Origin: Chrysoperla carnea
Lineage: Eukaryota > Arthropoda > Insecta > Neuroptera > Chrysopidae
DNA: 64,000 nucleotides
NCBI RefSeq assembly: GCF_905475395.1
Contig: NC_058340.1
Location: forward strand, 67,248,181-67,312,180
Direction: 5' to 3'
This document shows, piece after piece, positions 11,459 to 22,592 of this stretch (position 1 is its first letter; each line of letters begins with the position of its first letter). Made by a program: the position numbers and the translations under genes. The notes beneath the pieces are model-generated. The model had not been told where the DNA came from. It saw only the letters and a list, made by a program, of their open reading frames with translations, and did no database searches.

Positions 11459-13747
11459 ATGGAAGTTGAGCCAAAAATTGTTTATGAAAAAAGCGATGGA
11501 GAGGTTGGTATTTAATTTGATTTATCAATAATATATCAGATATTTTAATGATGGATTATGTGTTATTCAGATATCATCGGATCCTGAGGCTATTGAATAC
11601 AATCCATTAGAAAGACCCGTACTTCAACAACCGAAAGAAAATCCCGTCACACAAACGTATAACTCTGACGATGATGAAATATCAAATCAAAGTGAATCAA
11701 GTCAATCTGACAGTGATTGTGGCAATCGTCGACAACCAAAGCGTGCCAAATTAAAACCGAAAAATATACGACATGTAAATAAAAGACATAATAAATATAG
11801 CGTTTGGAATGCTAGGGCTCAAGAGGATTTACTAACCGAGACGATGAATAGCTGTGATGTAACTAAATTAGATCGAAGCCGTGACGTTGAAACGTATACT
11901 TTTCCCAATAGAAGTCTAAAGCGAACATTTAAAGATCGATCAAACGTTCATTTACGACTTGGTAAGCGAGTTTTTACTGAAGAAGAAGAGGCAAAAAGTA
12001 GTGCTCCTAGACATTTACTCGATTTGACTGTAACTGTAGATAGTGCAGACGATGAAGTAGCTACAGATATTTCAAATAAGCTTTATGAAGAAAAAGATGA
12101 TATTTTAAGTAAGCAAATATGTGCCCTTTGAACGAGAGTTTGAATTTCCGATTATTATTCGACTTTTATTGTTTTTTTTTTTTTCATTTTAGAAAATTTG
12201 ATAGCAACCGCTGGTAAAGCCAAAGCAATTGAATTATTTAATGAAACGAAAAAAATTGAGGCCGATGGTGGAATGTTAATAATGGTAAGCAGTTTTTAGG
12301 TTCGAGTTTGTTTCGATTCGTTCGAATAAACTAGCCAAAACATGAACATAGTAACGAAGTACATTCGTACAATATAAAATCTAAATTCTATGATTGGTTG
12401 TTTGTCACTACCACGGATCTAGTAATTATAAATATTATAATTTAAGCATACTTTCAGCATTCGCCTGGTTAACAGCCACTAAAAAGTAGGCAAAATGATA
12501 CCCTGCCTCTTCCCCCTGAGTGAGACTCACCCACTCGGTTATACTCCCTCCCTTTTAAAATATTCCTATATCAATGGTCACTACAAACTGTTAGTGAATT
12601 TTAGTATCATCAAATTGATGACATCAACAATAGCGGACACAATACTTACGATCCACGATATTCCAGCCTACCTGCAAGAAATATTTAGTGTGAAACCCAA
12701 AAATCAATTGAAGGCGACCGCTAACTGTCAAGTATAATGAGAAATAACTATATAGTTGTGCCCTAGCTCATCATTTTTCAGTTTTTTCAAGCGTTTTTGT
12801 TGGCTAAATGTCCTTTTATTTTGCCTGAAACATTTTTACGTAAAATACTATCCTGGTATAAGGATGAATTTTTGTTGACTTCGAGTAAAATATAATTAAT
12901 AAACGTACAACAGACTTACATTTCGTTAAATATCGATATTTTAATTGCAACGTAACCATCGTCAGTAGCTAAATCTATTCATATACACATTAGAATGTTT
13001 GTAATGTGTTATATATGAATAAGTTTAGCTACTGAGGATGGTTGCGTTGCAATCGAAATGTTGATATTTAACGAAAAGTAAGTCTATCGTATATAAAATA
13101 TTATATTTTCATTTTCCGTATAGAGTTTGGTTCACATTTAAATTTCGTAGTGATCGAAGTCGTGTTCTTACATTTTTTTTAAACTGTTTAGAATCAAAGA
13201 AGAAGACGTACACCTGGAGGAGTTTATTTCTTTTTAGTAAAACGTGACGATGATATTACCGAAGAACAAAAAAGAGATATATTTAGAGAAGACAAAGCGA
13301 AATTGAATCGAGAAAGGAAGAAAAATCGTAAATCTAAAGCAGGAAATTCATCAAACAAAAGTTGGTTTTCAAAAATTCAACATTCTAAATTTAGTATAAA
13401 TATTATTTTATTAAACCTAAATGTTTTTTTTTACAGATAAAAATACAGATCAAACTAATTTACCGAATTTATTAACACGAGCTGAAATAGAAATATCAAA
13501 AGGAAATCGTACACGAAAGGATAGTGACCATACGGAAAACGTTAGTAATCCACCGCCATCACCCGTAACCGATGGTCGAGAAAATAGTAGTGATGAAATG
13601 ACGGATCATATTGAATCGTCAACTGTTTTTCCAACGAATAATACCACAGCGACAGCACCACCGCCTTCTTCAGATCGAAATTTACAAGCTTACGATGATG
13701 ATTTCCTTGAAATTGGATGTTCTGGCGATATGGATTTTTTTTCATAA
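11459..13747 (+). CDS. Phax: PHAX, phosphorylated adaptor for RNA export, complete, 5 exons
   Basis: PHAX bridges capped U snRNA, the cap-binding complex and CRM1/RanGTP for nuclear export of spliceosomal snRNAs. Exons 11459-11503, 11571-12108, 12193-12284, 13192-13360 and 13437-13747 total 1155 nt (384 aa; human about 394). Residues about 195-245 form the conserved RNA-binding domain: NLIATAGKAKAIELF, then EADGGMLIMN, RRRRTPGG and VYFFLVKRD. The N-terminal third is acidic and Ser-rich (SDDDEISNQSESSQSDSD), followed by a basic stretch (RRQPKRAKLKPK) that could be a nuclear localisation signal. The C-terminus is acidic and low in complexity. Introns 1 and 4 use the unusual donor GTTGGT; the reading frame leaves no good alternative. 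Intron 3 (12285-13191) holds a foldback element. A poly(A) signal AATAAA lies at 13791. The gene diverges from Sec8 across about 1.5 kb. Confidence 0.95.
12912..13085. repeat. 174-bp foldback with ~80-bp arms in PHAX intron 3
   Basis: The arms start AGACTTACATTTCGTTAAAT and, on the other side, AGACTTACTTTTCGTTAAAT (reverse complement). They pair nearly to the centre, through CAGTAGCTAAA and TATTCATATA. In the pre-mRNA this would form a long imperfect hairpin. It is most likely a foldback transposon relic. Confidence 0.82.
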
Positions 13748-13989
13748 AATTTTCATTTTTGTATCCAAATATTTAATACTATTTTTAAGAAATAAAATGA
13801 AATATTTTTTTTACGGATAGTCAAGCATCTGAAAAAGTAATTATATTGTAAGATAACAAGTTAATAAATTAATTATTATGAATATTGTTAATTTTATTAT
13901 TATAAATAATTAAAATAATAAAAAATAATTTTATTATTAGTGTATGACTACAAGTTTTTTATTTGATCTCAAAATTTTTCGAACTTCCG

Positions 13990-14760
13990 TTAATTTTATT
14001 TGTATTCATAAAGTAGCCTTCTGTTTCTACAATGAAAAGGCGGACACGTATGCGATTGTACTCAGACCATATCTGTCTTGTAGTATCACATGTACGTTCT
14101 TTCGTCCATCTAAGATTGGCCTTTTTCAGGAGTAACTTGCAGTTCGTAAATGGAACTTCCGGGGATTTATTGATGCTTGTGTCCGGCAGCATTGTGCCAT
14201 TTCTGGCAAGCTCGTCAGCTTCACAATTTCCTGGAATGTCTCTGTGTTCCGGTACCCATATCAGGTTTACATTCATTTGTTCCGCCAGCTCATTTAAGGA
14301 CATACGGCAGTCTTGTGCTACCTTTGACGATAGATAGACTGAGCTGAAGGATTTTAGAGCCGCTTGGCTGTCGGTGAAGATTGTAATGTCCCTGCACCTA
14401 AGGGTGTTCAGTCTTAGACATTCACAAACCTCATGAATAGCCATCACTTCCGCTTGATACACACTACAGTGATCTGGCAGCCGAAATGATAGACGCAGAT
14501 CAAGATCTTCAGAAAAGATCCCACAACCCACCTTCTTCTCTAACTTAGATCCGTCAGTGTAGAAAATAACGCTCTTTGGCTTAACTATAGGTTCTCCTCC
14601 CAATCCTGTCTGGAAGGGATCTTTACTGAGAACCTGTTCCCAAAGTTAGGAGAAGGTAAAACGTAGTCAACAGATTTTGTAAGTGACGTGTTCTCCTTAC
14701 ACGAGTTATTCTCGAAAAACGCGCATTCTTCCTTTACACATGGCCGTTAAAGGAATTTAA
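13990..14760 (-). mobile_element. LINE fragment, RNase H region (R1/Jockey/I-type)
   Basis: The main reading frame (from about 14603 downward) encodes a retrotransposon RNase H: IFYTDGSKLEKKVGCGIF, SVYQAEVMAIHEVCECL, IFTDSQAALKSF, and LIWVPEHRDIPGNCEADELA, then a linker with KKANLRWTKERTCDTTRQIW. Upstream (14610-14755) the same element continues in another frame (ENNSCKENTSLTK, VDYVLPSPNFGNRFS), so there is at least one frameshift near 14600. It is truncated at both ends: no reverse transcriptase and no 3' tail. The linker is nearly the same as in the LINE at 53.0 kb, so the two belong to one family. It sits between PHAX and the CENP-X-like gene. Confidence 0.85.
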
Positions 14761-14906
14761 ATATTATTAATCAAGAATATATATAAAATAATTATGTGGG
14801 TGGCCCTTGTTAAATTTCAGTGAATATTGCATTATTTCAAAAGATAGAAATGGACATGTCCCTAAAATACTTCAGAATAAAACGTTATTATTTTATCATA
14901 TAAATA

Positions 14907-15288
14907 TCATACGATTTGTGGGATGATCGCTTCAATATAATCTGCTGAAATCGTAGTTTTATGTTCTTGTTCAGCTAATTGTGATGCTCGTAAAACCGTT
15001 TCGGTGGCCATTAACTTTATTACTTCGTTCACCAATTGTGTTGAGTCTTCATTAATTTTGGTTTTGTTATCTTGAAAATTTAATTTTAGTATTTCCTTTA
15101 TTGTTTCCTAAAAAATGATAAGTCATTTGAAAAAGTTTAAAAGTTTCCATAGACTTCCAAGTAAATTTTCGTTCGGGTAAGAAAATAATTACATTTTTAT
15201 ACGAAACTGTAATTTCTGATAAAAAATTATTTGTACTATCACTATTATTCCGTTTATTAGAATTGGTAGAACTAGAAGCTTCAGCCAT
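14907..15288 (-). CDS. CENP-X / MHF2-like histone-fold protein, 2 exons
   Basis: CENP-X (MHF2) pairs with CENP-S in the kinetochore CENP-T-W-S-X complex and in the FANCM-MHF fork-repair complex. Exon 2 (15107-14907) encodes 66 residues: ETIKEILKLNFQDNKTKINE, then STQLVNEVIKLMATETVLRA and SQLAEQEHKTTISADYIEAI, ending PQIV. This follows human CENP-X (SRLLHLHFKDDKTKVSGDA...QLEKVLPQL) along its length. Exon 1 (15288-15193) gives a Ser/Asn-rich leader beginning MAEASSSTNSNK. The phase-0 donor used (AAT|GTAATT at about 15192) is the best I can find, but it is weak, so the last 5-10 residues of exon 1 are uncertain. The predicted total is 98 aa, versus 81 in human. Exon 2 is solid; the family call is by resemblance. 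Confidence 0.75.
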
Positions 15289-15660
15289 ATTAATAACGAA
15301 AACGATTAAGGTTAAGATCCGTTAGGTTATATATTCTATGGGTTATTTTAAAATTTTAACCTATCGAACAAATTGACATGTTTTTAATTTAGGGTAGGTA
15401 GGAAAAATTGCGCTAATTTAACAGCTACTTTATAATAAAAATCTCCTGATGGTGATTATAAATAAAATATGATTGCTTATCAATATTTTATTTATTGCCG
15501 AGTGCAAAGCCGAGTGCATTATTTATTTCCTTAGCCGTTCACGATATCTCGACTTCTGGTTTTGGTTCATTAATTTTGAATAATAGTAATTGAATGCATT
15601 CAAAATAACAGCTCGGAAATAAATTAGTAGTTTAACACCAACATAAACTTATAACAGTTA

Positions 15661-16326
15661 TACAGAGTGTTCATTGAAATTTAAAATCTATTACTAAAAT
15701 TTTTTGCTAGGCTACTTTCATGAAAAAGGACTTTCGCTTCTTTCTTGTGGCTTAGGAAATTTGATGAGAGAAAGGAAGGTTATTTGATGTAGGATTGGAG
15801 GAAATAAAAAACAGAGAATATATCGGTAAAATTTACTGTAAAAAATAGCAGGTAGGTAATCTACCAGAAAAGGATAAACAATCAAGGAACGAGGAAGAAG
15901 TCGCAACAAAATTACGAATTGAAGGAATTTTTCAGAGTTTTATCTTTAAACTATGTAAAATTATTTGTCGAGTAGATTAATTTTTGATCTGCTATACAGT
16001 GTTTTCCTCTCTTTCATAGGACTTGAACTAGAGTAATGTAGATTGTCAAGGGAACGTTAAATTAGATGTGGGAGTGGAGGGAAAATAAGGTAGTAAATAA
16101 CCTACCAGAAAATGATCGAGTCTCGAAGCTGCCGTTCCTGTGGTTCAATAATATAATTTATAATAAGCAAGGCTCAGGAAGAAGGGAGAGGGAGAGGTGG
16201 ATCTTGAGGAACTACTCAAAATTTTAGAATTAACAATTTCCCCCAACAGTTTTCATCTAACAAAACTTATAAGCTTAAAAGATGATAGAGTGATTTTAGA
16301 TTCTGCTATAAAATAGACACTCTGTA
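15661..16326. mobile_element. Mariner-type (TACAGAGTGT) non-autonomous element
   Basis: Ends TACAGAGTGT (15661) and ACACTCTGTA (to 16326) are perfect inverted repeats, with weaker pairing inward (AAATTTAAAATCTA versus AATCTAAAATCA). Inside, two related blocks (15730-15905 and 16015-16140, both with ACCTACCAGAAAA-like strings) suggest an old internal duplication. Non-coding. It lies between the CENP-X-like and Vps62-like genes. Confidence 0.75.
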
Positions 16327-17839
16327 TGTTTATACTTAAAAAAAATTGCATTCATTTCTCATAACATCATTATAAAAATTGTATAATCATGAATTTAAAA
16401 TTTATAATTAATTGAAGAGTGAAAGTTTTTAATATGTATCACAATACTGTATGTATACTTAGAGTATAAAGTATAGTATAACAGTTTTTAGTGCTATTTT
16501 CTCCGAAATTGTAGACTTATGCACTGAATCGCAGGTAACGAGGTGGGGGAGTGTGTAATATAAATCTTTTCTATGACTCCTAGAACACATTCTATTTGAT
16601 ATCCCTTCCTCTTTTTTTATATATCAAAATCATATTTTAAGCAGCTTTGAAATCCTATTTCTATAAAAAGCATCTAAAAGAAATATTAAATGCGGGGAAA
16701 ACATGACTTTAGTGATGGAGCTCTGCTACCCACGAGATTTTTTTAATTTCAATAGTGTTCAACTACTTTTTTTGTATTTTTATTTCGTCTAGTGAAAGCA
16801 TACGTTATTGCAATTACATATATGTTTGAACCTAGACATGAACTTACGGGGTGGATCAAAAAATTTGTTTACAAACAAAGAACGAAAGTTACACATATTC
16901 CTGTACATGAATGTTACGGGGAGGTGATGAATCGCCATGGTATTGAATAATACAATGAGAATGATCTGAGTACTGAGTAGCGCTGGCATGTGGAAATGAG
17001 GCTGCAATGATGCTTTTATCCCGTTAAAAGATGCTTGATGATATTCAAAATTTGAACTCAAGAGAGCGGATCCAATAAGTCCATCTTTATCAGCTATTTC
17101 GTCGAAGGAATGCAACAAATCTTGTTGTTCGTTAACTTTAGTTTAAGTTTATTATTTGCACATTTTCGATTCAATATCATCTTTAAAATTTGGGGTTCTT
17201 CCCAACCATTCTATATTTTGGCTTGTATGCAGTTTAGTGATGAAAAAAGCTTCAAGCATGCTACACATATACATATGAAAGCCTCCAAGAAGCTAGGAAT
17301 GGTATATTTGGGCTCAAATCCTTGGATCAATCTGCTATTGGGAAAGTACCGGAAGAGGAGCTTCAAAATCTTGGATCAATCCGCCGGAAAAGCCGGCGGA
17401 TTGGAGTAGGAGTTTTGACTCTCTTTATGATGAAGCAACTCCGTCTCATGGTAACATATTGCATTCTGCAGAGCACAGCAAAAAAAACCTTACATTTGTT
17501 CTCGAAACGTAAACTTAATGAAGAGCGTTTCTTCTCTACAGAACAATTTTTAGAACCACTTTGTAAAACTATACGTGTTACATACTGATACAAATTTCAA
17601 ACATCACTGAATTGTAAATGAATTTCCTTCCATCTATCCGGAAATTAAATGTGTAATAATAACAGTAATCTCTAAAAAATAATAATTAATGATTGCACAA
17701 TATCCCCTTTAAAAAAAATAGTTTCTCGTTAATTATCACCTTGTTTATAAATTACAGTAAAACCTTATTATTTTACAACTTAAAATAAATAAAAAGAAAC
17801 AAATTCTATAACAAAAAACAAATATTTATTAACTAAATT
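16327..17839. other. Intergenic; includes an unexplained less AT-rich stretch (16790-17600)
   Basis: The stretch 16790-17600 has visibly higher GC than its surroundings. It holds overlapping open frames of about 75-110 residues on both strands, for example a minus-strand frame with LLHSFDEIADKDGLIGSALL. None matches a family I know. A short GC hairpin, CCGCCGGAAAAGCCGGCGG, lies near 17380-17400. It may be a decayed coding sequence or transposon. Confidence 0.4.
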
Positions 17840-19517
17840 TTAACATGTAAACGGACTTTTATCTCTCATAGGTCCAGAGGGACCATTAACAAATGTACAC
17901 ATATAAGGGATGAATCTTGAAAAAATTGGATAGCATCCAAATTTTCGATTACCCCATTTACCCTTAAAATGTGCCCAAAAATATTCTGGTTGTGTAGTAT
18001 TAATAATTTCCACATTCTTCCAAGTTGCCCATGATACACCAAATCCCGTCTCATCGTGTAAATATGGAAATCGGCTATATACGTGATTCCCAGGTGTGGC
18101 CCAGAGTCCATGTGATCCATTTGCAGCAAATACAATTGGATGTGAATTATTATAAACTTTCAAAGTCGATGGATACGTTGGTCTTTGGAGTATACCTTTA
18201 TCATTACGGGAATTTCGGTAGCGAAATACTTTAAATACTTGATCGTAGGTGTAATATGCTCCAACATCATGTGTTGAAATGAACAGTGTGGTTGGATAAT
18301 TGTTCCCCTCAAAATATAAACTTAAATGTTCCCATTCACCAACATGGTTCCCATATTGTTGTATTCTTCCAGCGCACTCATTTTCGACTATCGGTATTGG
18401 TATGGGCATTAATCTTATGTCTAACATACACACGTTTTTACCTTTATTGTATGGATAGAAAAGCCAATAGGTAACACGAAAGTGTAAACTGCATTTTTTT
18501 TGGACATTCCTGCATTGCTCGACCACAGCATAAATTGGAATATCATATTTTGATGGATTTATTCCATAGATAAATGAGTTTTTATTCTTTAATAAAAGTT
18601 CTAAAAAAAATTAATAAGATAAATTTAAATATTATATAATTCATCTCATTATACTATCTCATATTTAAAAAATGAAAGTATAAAGTTGAGACACTCATCT
18701 TGTAACAGGGCAGTTTCTTGTGTGTAAGTAAATTGAAAACACCTGCCATTTTATAGCAACTAAATAAGTATAAATTTAAAATATACCTAATTATGTAACT
18801 TTGAAATTTAATTTAGCACGTCCAAACAGGTGTGGATCTAGGACTAAATTTTATAGGTGGCACATCCTTTTATTTCAATCATGAGGTTAACTCATAGCTG
18901 CCTGATCAAAAGTCTCTATGGGGATAATGATCCAAATGCAAACAGTTTTTGTTTTTGGGCCAAATTTGGTTCATCGTGCCCATTAAAACTTTTAATTATG
19001 ATCTCAAATCTGAAAAATCCCACAATGTATGAGCAAATTTGACCGAGATTAAATTTCCATACAATTAGTGTGGGAGCCTTTTCAAAATCAATTCAAATAT
19101 TTACATACTACTCACATTAAATATCACGATTGAAACAAGAACGTCTTTTTTTGTAGACGGTTTTTTGAAAATATATCAAGGGCATAATAATCACACTAAA
19201 ATTAAGCACTTTTTTACTTACTCAAACTTTCTTTGGTCGTTAACACAAAATTTTCTTCATTTTTCACTTGTGAATTTTTATCTAAAATAACATTATTCAA
19301 AAATTTTGGCACATGTAATGGAAAGAATTCTTCACCCGGTGCAAGCCACACAAGTGGTGCCCAATTTTTCACAATATCTACAAAAAAAAATCCCGTAGAT
19401 ATATTTTCGTAATTTTTCAGTTCTATTCTCTGATCACTTTTTAAAACAATTACCTGATACACAATCATTGCTTGATGATAATTTTAAAATTGAACTTAAA
19501 ATAATTATTTTATACAT
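17840..19517 (-). CDS. Secreted-looking Vps62-domain protein, complete, 3 exons
   Basis: Exons 19517-19454, 19377-19222 and 18600-17840 total 981 nt (326 aa) with consistent phases; donors are CAG|GTAATT and TGA|GTAAGT. The first residues, MYKIIILSSILKLSS followed by SNDC, look like a short signal peptide, so an extracellular or lumenal location is inferred. Vps62 family (DUF946) hallmarks follow in order: WAPLVWLAPGEEFFP (27-41), YWLFYPYNKGK (118-128), HVGEWEH (159-165), and ANGSHGLWATPGNHVY with a nearby ETGFGVSWATW in the C-terminal third. The biochemical role of this domain is not established. The family name comes from a yeast gene linked to vacuolar sorting, which should not be carried over to this protein. 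The protein has several Cys (19, 103, 110, 131, 149 and others), which fits a secreted fold. An AATAAA lies just after the stop codon (plus-strand 17825-17830). Confidence 0.85.
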
Positions 19518-20812
19518 TGTAATAAAACCATCTAAAAAAATTTAATCAAATGGAAATGAAAAACAAAAAATATAAAATAATATATTAAAAAAATAATAAT
19601 TGTAAGAATAATTATTACTCACAGTTAATACCTCCAAAAAAATTATAATCATATATGTGTAGGAGAAATTGTATTAACAATTACATATCAAGCGTAATTT
19701 GATATTATTGTTCCAAAATAAATATTAATTTCACTTATTAGATTTGTAGCAATTTGCCAATAAATTTACATTATTGTGTGTATATGTATAGAATTGTTAA
19801 AAAACTAAGAACTTATTTGTAATATTGAAAAAAAATTATAATAAAGTGATTTAAATATTCTGTTTGTTGTATATTAGTATCTCTTGTATTTAAGTGAATG
19901 TAAATGTAAGGAGTGTTGTACTTGAGAACAATATACAGGGCGTTCTGTTATTGACTGCAGATCGTCATCCTGCAGAATAAGCTCATAACGACGAAGGAAA
20001 AAGTTATTTTCCACTTTTGGATCTGAAGCCTACTTTGCGAGATAATTAACAAAATAAATGAATATATATCTTTATCGAATCACAGTTCAATAAAATTTTG
20101 AATGAAACCAATAAAACACTACTTAAAGAGAGGATGTGTTTTATCATAGTGGAAGGCGTCTCTAAATGCAAAATTATTACAAAAAAACTCTATTTGGCTA
20201 CTTATGTTATTATAAAAACTAACCCATTAAAACCTACACTGCTTTTCTTTGTAAATTAAGTGTTGTACGCAACCTATCGTGCGATATCACATACCGTAAG
20301 CATTAATTTAGCAAAACGGACCAGTCATCGAAGCATTTGGTAAAAACCGGTCATCAGACATGTAGTTTTCAGGATATTTGCTCTTTTACCTTTTAAAAAC
20401 TTGAAATTTTCGAATCCGAGGAGAAGATTAGGCCATATGTTGAAAACCACAATTCTAATCAAATCATCAACCAGATTTTCGGTGATTTCTGAATTGGATT
20501 GCCTTGAAAGATCCTTGAATTTAAAATTAAAGACAAATATTTTTTTGATTTTTCATATAATCATAAAGGATAACCTTATTGAAACTAGTTGGAAAAAGAA
20601 ACAAAAGCATATTATAATATTGGTCTATTTCTATATTTTTTTCATATGTATAATAAAATGCTTTAAAAAACATGTTTGATTGATTAATAGTGAAAATAGA
20701 TAAAATTATCCAATATAGTTTTTTATATTAATTATATTAATCATTATTAAAATGATACAAATATTGGTAATAATAATTAGATGTAATCGATCTTTAATAT
20801 TATACAGAGTGG
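19518..20812. other. Non-coding region upstream of the Vps62-like gene
   Basis: Very AT-rich, with no gene. A mariner-type start TACAGGGCGTTCTG at about 19935 has no partner that I can find. Confidence 0.5.
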
Positions 20813-21925
20813 GTAATTTTAATTGATAAGTTGAAATTTAAAGCGTAAAAATTTAAAAAAAAAATGCGACCTCAAATGGAGATATCTTTTAGACCACCTT
20901 GACCTTCAAGATAATACAAAAGTCCTCCGGTTTAATTTTAAGAATTTGAAGAATATTTTAAATTAGAAATTTGTTCAATGTAAAAAAGCAAATATCTTTT
21001 GTTTGGAACACTTTTTCAAGAATCAAAGAGTTACGCCAAAAATTCAATCGGAAAATAGAGAAATTTCTCTATAAGAGAATACGATTTAAAAACGAGTGAT
21101 TCGATCAAAATATGTTTGTTTTTTATGAGAAACAACTTTCCAATCTAAAGTACTATTTTTTCTTATAGTAACGAGCTCGAGCTTTGTGTTTCAGTTACCA
21201 ATTTCAATTTTTCAACTTATCTATTAAAATGGTTCATCCATCTAAACGTTTATAGAAATCTTGACAATTTCTCAATACACTTATATTCAAAACCGTCTTT
21301 TTCTATATACAAGGTGTTGAATTCTAAGAAAAATAGAATATTATTGTGAATATTGCCAAAACAGCATACGTAATGTTATTATTTTTGCAAAAGTCAGTGG
21401 CACTAGAGAATATTTTATCGAAACGGATTGATGATAATTTAATTTATCACCTAAGCCTTAAATAATAATCAATATTCACAAAAATACTCTTTTTCTTTCA
21501 AAATTTCAACATCCTGTTTCTAGAAAATAGTCGCCCTATTAGCTCAGTTGGTTAAGGCGTAACCAATTCCATCCGCGGTATGCTTAGGGTAGCGGGTTCG
21601 ATTCAGGCCGTCGCAACAAAATTAATTAAATTAATAGTTGTGATGGGCTGGTGTAGTGCATGGTATATGCATGAAGGAGGTGCACTCAGCCTCTGAAATT
21701 GAGGAGCTGATAAATGAAATTATCAGCGGAAAGGTGGTAAAACACATATGGTATCACAATGGGCTCTATAGCCTAAGTGTGTCCTTCGTGGACAGCCAAT
21801 ATAACCTAACCTAACCATCTAGAAAATATTTGTTTCCTTTCTGTTAGTGTACTAAGAAATTATCATTATTTTAACGTTATTTACTATTTGATGTAGTCCT
21901 GCTATTATAATTAAACCACTCTGTA
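20813..21925. mobile_element. Mariner-type (TACAGAGTGG) element hosting a SINE
   Basis: The outer ends are TACAGAGTGG (20813) and CCACTCTGTA (to 21925), perfect over 10 bp, with further similarity inward (GGTAATTTTAAT versus TTTAATTATAAT). A second inverted pair (TGATAAGTTGAAA near 20823, AACTTATCTATTAAAA near 21218) suggests either a composite or a shorter element within. The SINE at 21530 is inserted in its right part. No coding capacity. Confidence 0.6.
21530..21817 (+). mobile_element. tRNA-derived SINE with (AACCT)n tail and 11-bp target duplication
   Basis: The head is tRNA-like, with Pol III A box TAGCTCAGTTGG (about 21540-21551) and B box GGTTCGATTC (about 21595-21604). A ~150-bp body follows, then a 3' end that resembles the LINE at 53.45 kb, and the tail TAACCTAACCTAACC. 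The perfect duplication TCTAGAAAATA flanks it (21519-21529 and 21818-21828). It is inserted in a mariner-type element (20813-21925). Total length is about 288 bp. Confidence 0.92.
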
Positions 21926-21942
21926 GTTTGGTAGATTTAAAA

Positions 21943-22079
21943 AAAAATGGAATAGCAGAAATTTAACGAAAAAATTTTAATTGATTTGATTAATTATCTC
22001 GGAACAATGACGCTGGGTTAAGAACTATTTTCATTTTCAGTTTTCAAAATGGCAGATTGCATTCTGCTATTCCATTTTT
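21943..22079. repeat. 137-bp inverted-repeat element with perfect 18-bp ends
   Basis: Ends AAAAATGGAATAGCAGAA (21943-21960) and its exact reverse complement (22062-22079). The centre has no coding potential. Probably a very small MITE. Confidence 0.75.
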
Positions 22080-22436
22080 CTATTAAAATCCAAACGGGTC
22101 AATTGGTCAATCTATGGCTGACTCTTGTACAATTATGACAACTTGATTATTTTGAATTGATTTGAGTATTAAAATTATTAATTATACAGACTAATATTTA
22201 ATTATAATTATGTTATTATAATATATATACAATTGATTAATACTTATTAATTAAAAATTACATGGGTATGTATGTACATATTATATAAATATATACAAAA
22301 AAAAATTGTTTTTATATATAAATTATCTTTGGTGTAAAACGTAGAAAATATTTATTATACAAAATATTAATTATGTTGAAAAAAAAATGGCACTTATTAA
22401 TAGATGAGCCAATGGAATTTACGCTAATAATTAAGC

Positions 22437-22592
22437 CTAGGATCTGGTGTGGTATTTGACAATCATTTAGGAAATTTGAGAGACTATTGTCAACTTGGTG
22501 TTTATCAAAAATGATGATTAATCAATTTTTAAATTTTAAGTTTGACGCGATTATTTAAATTTTCATAGAATGTCAAATACTAAATCTGGTTC
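22437..22592. repeat. ~155-bp inverted-repeat element
   Basis: Left CTAGGATCTGGTGTGG followed by TATTTGACA; right, reverse-complemented, CTAGAACCAGATTTAG followed by TATTTGACA. The arms are about 25 bp with several mismatches. MITE-like and non-coding. Confidence 0.5.

Noticed and set aside
17840-18526. Treating the Vps62-like gene as a single-exon gene starting at MVEQ
   Set aside because: The codon there is GTG, and the upstream exons splice in phase to add WAPLVWL and a signal-peptide-like start, so the three-exon model is better.
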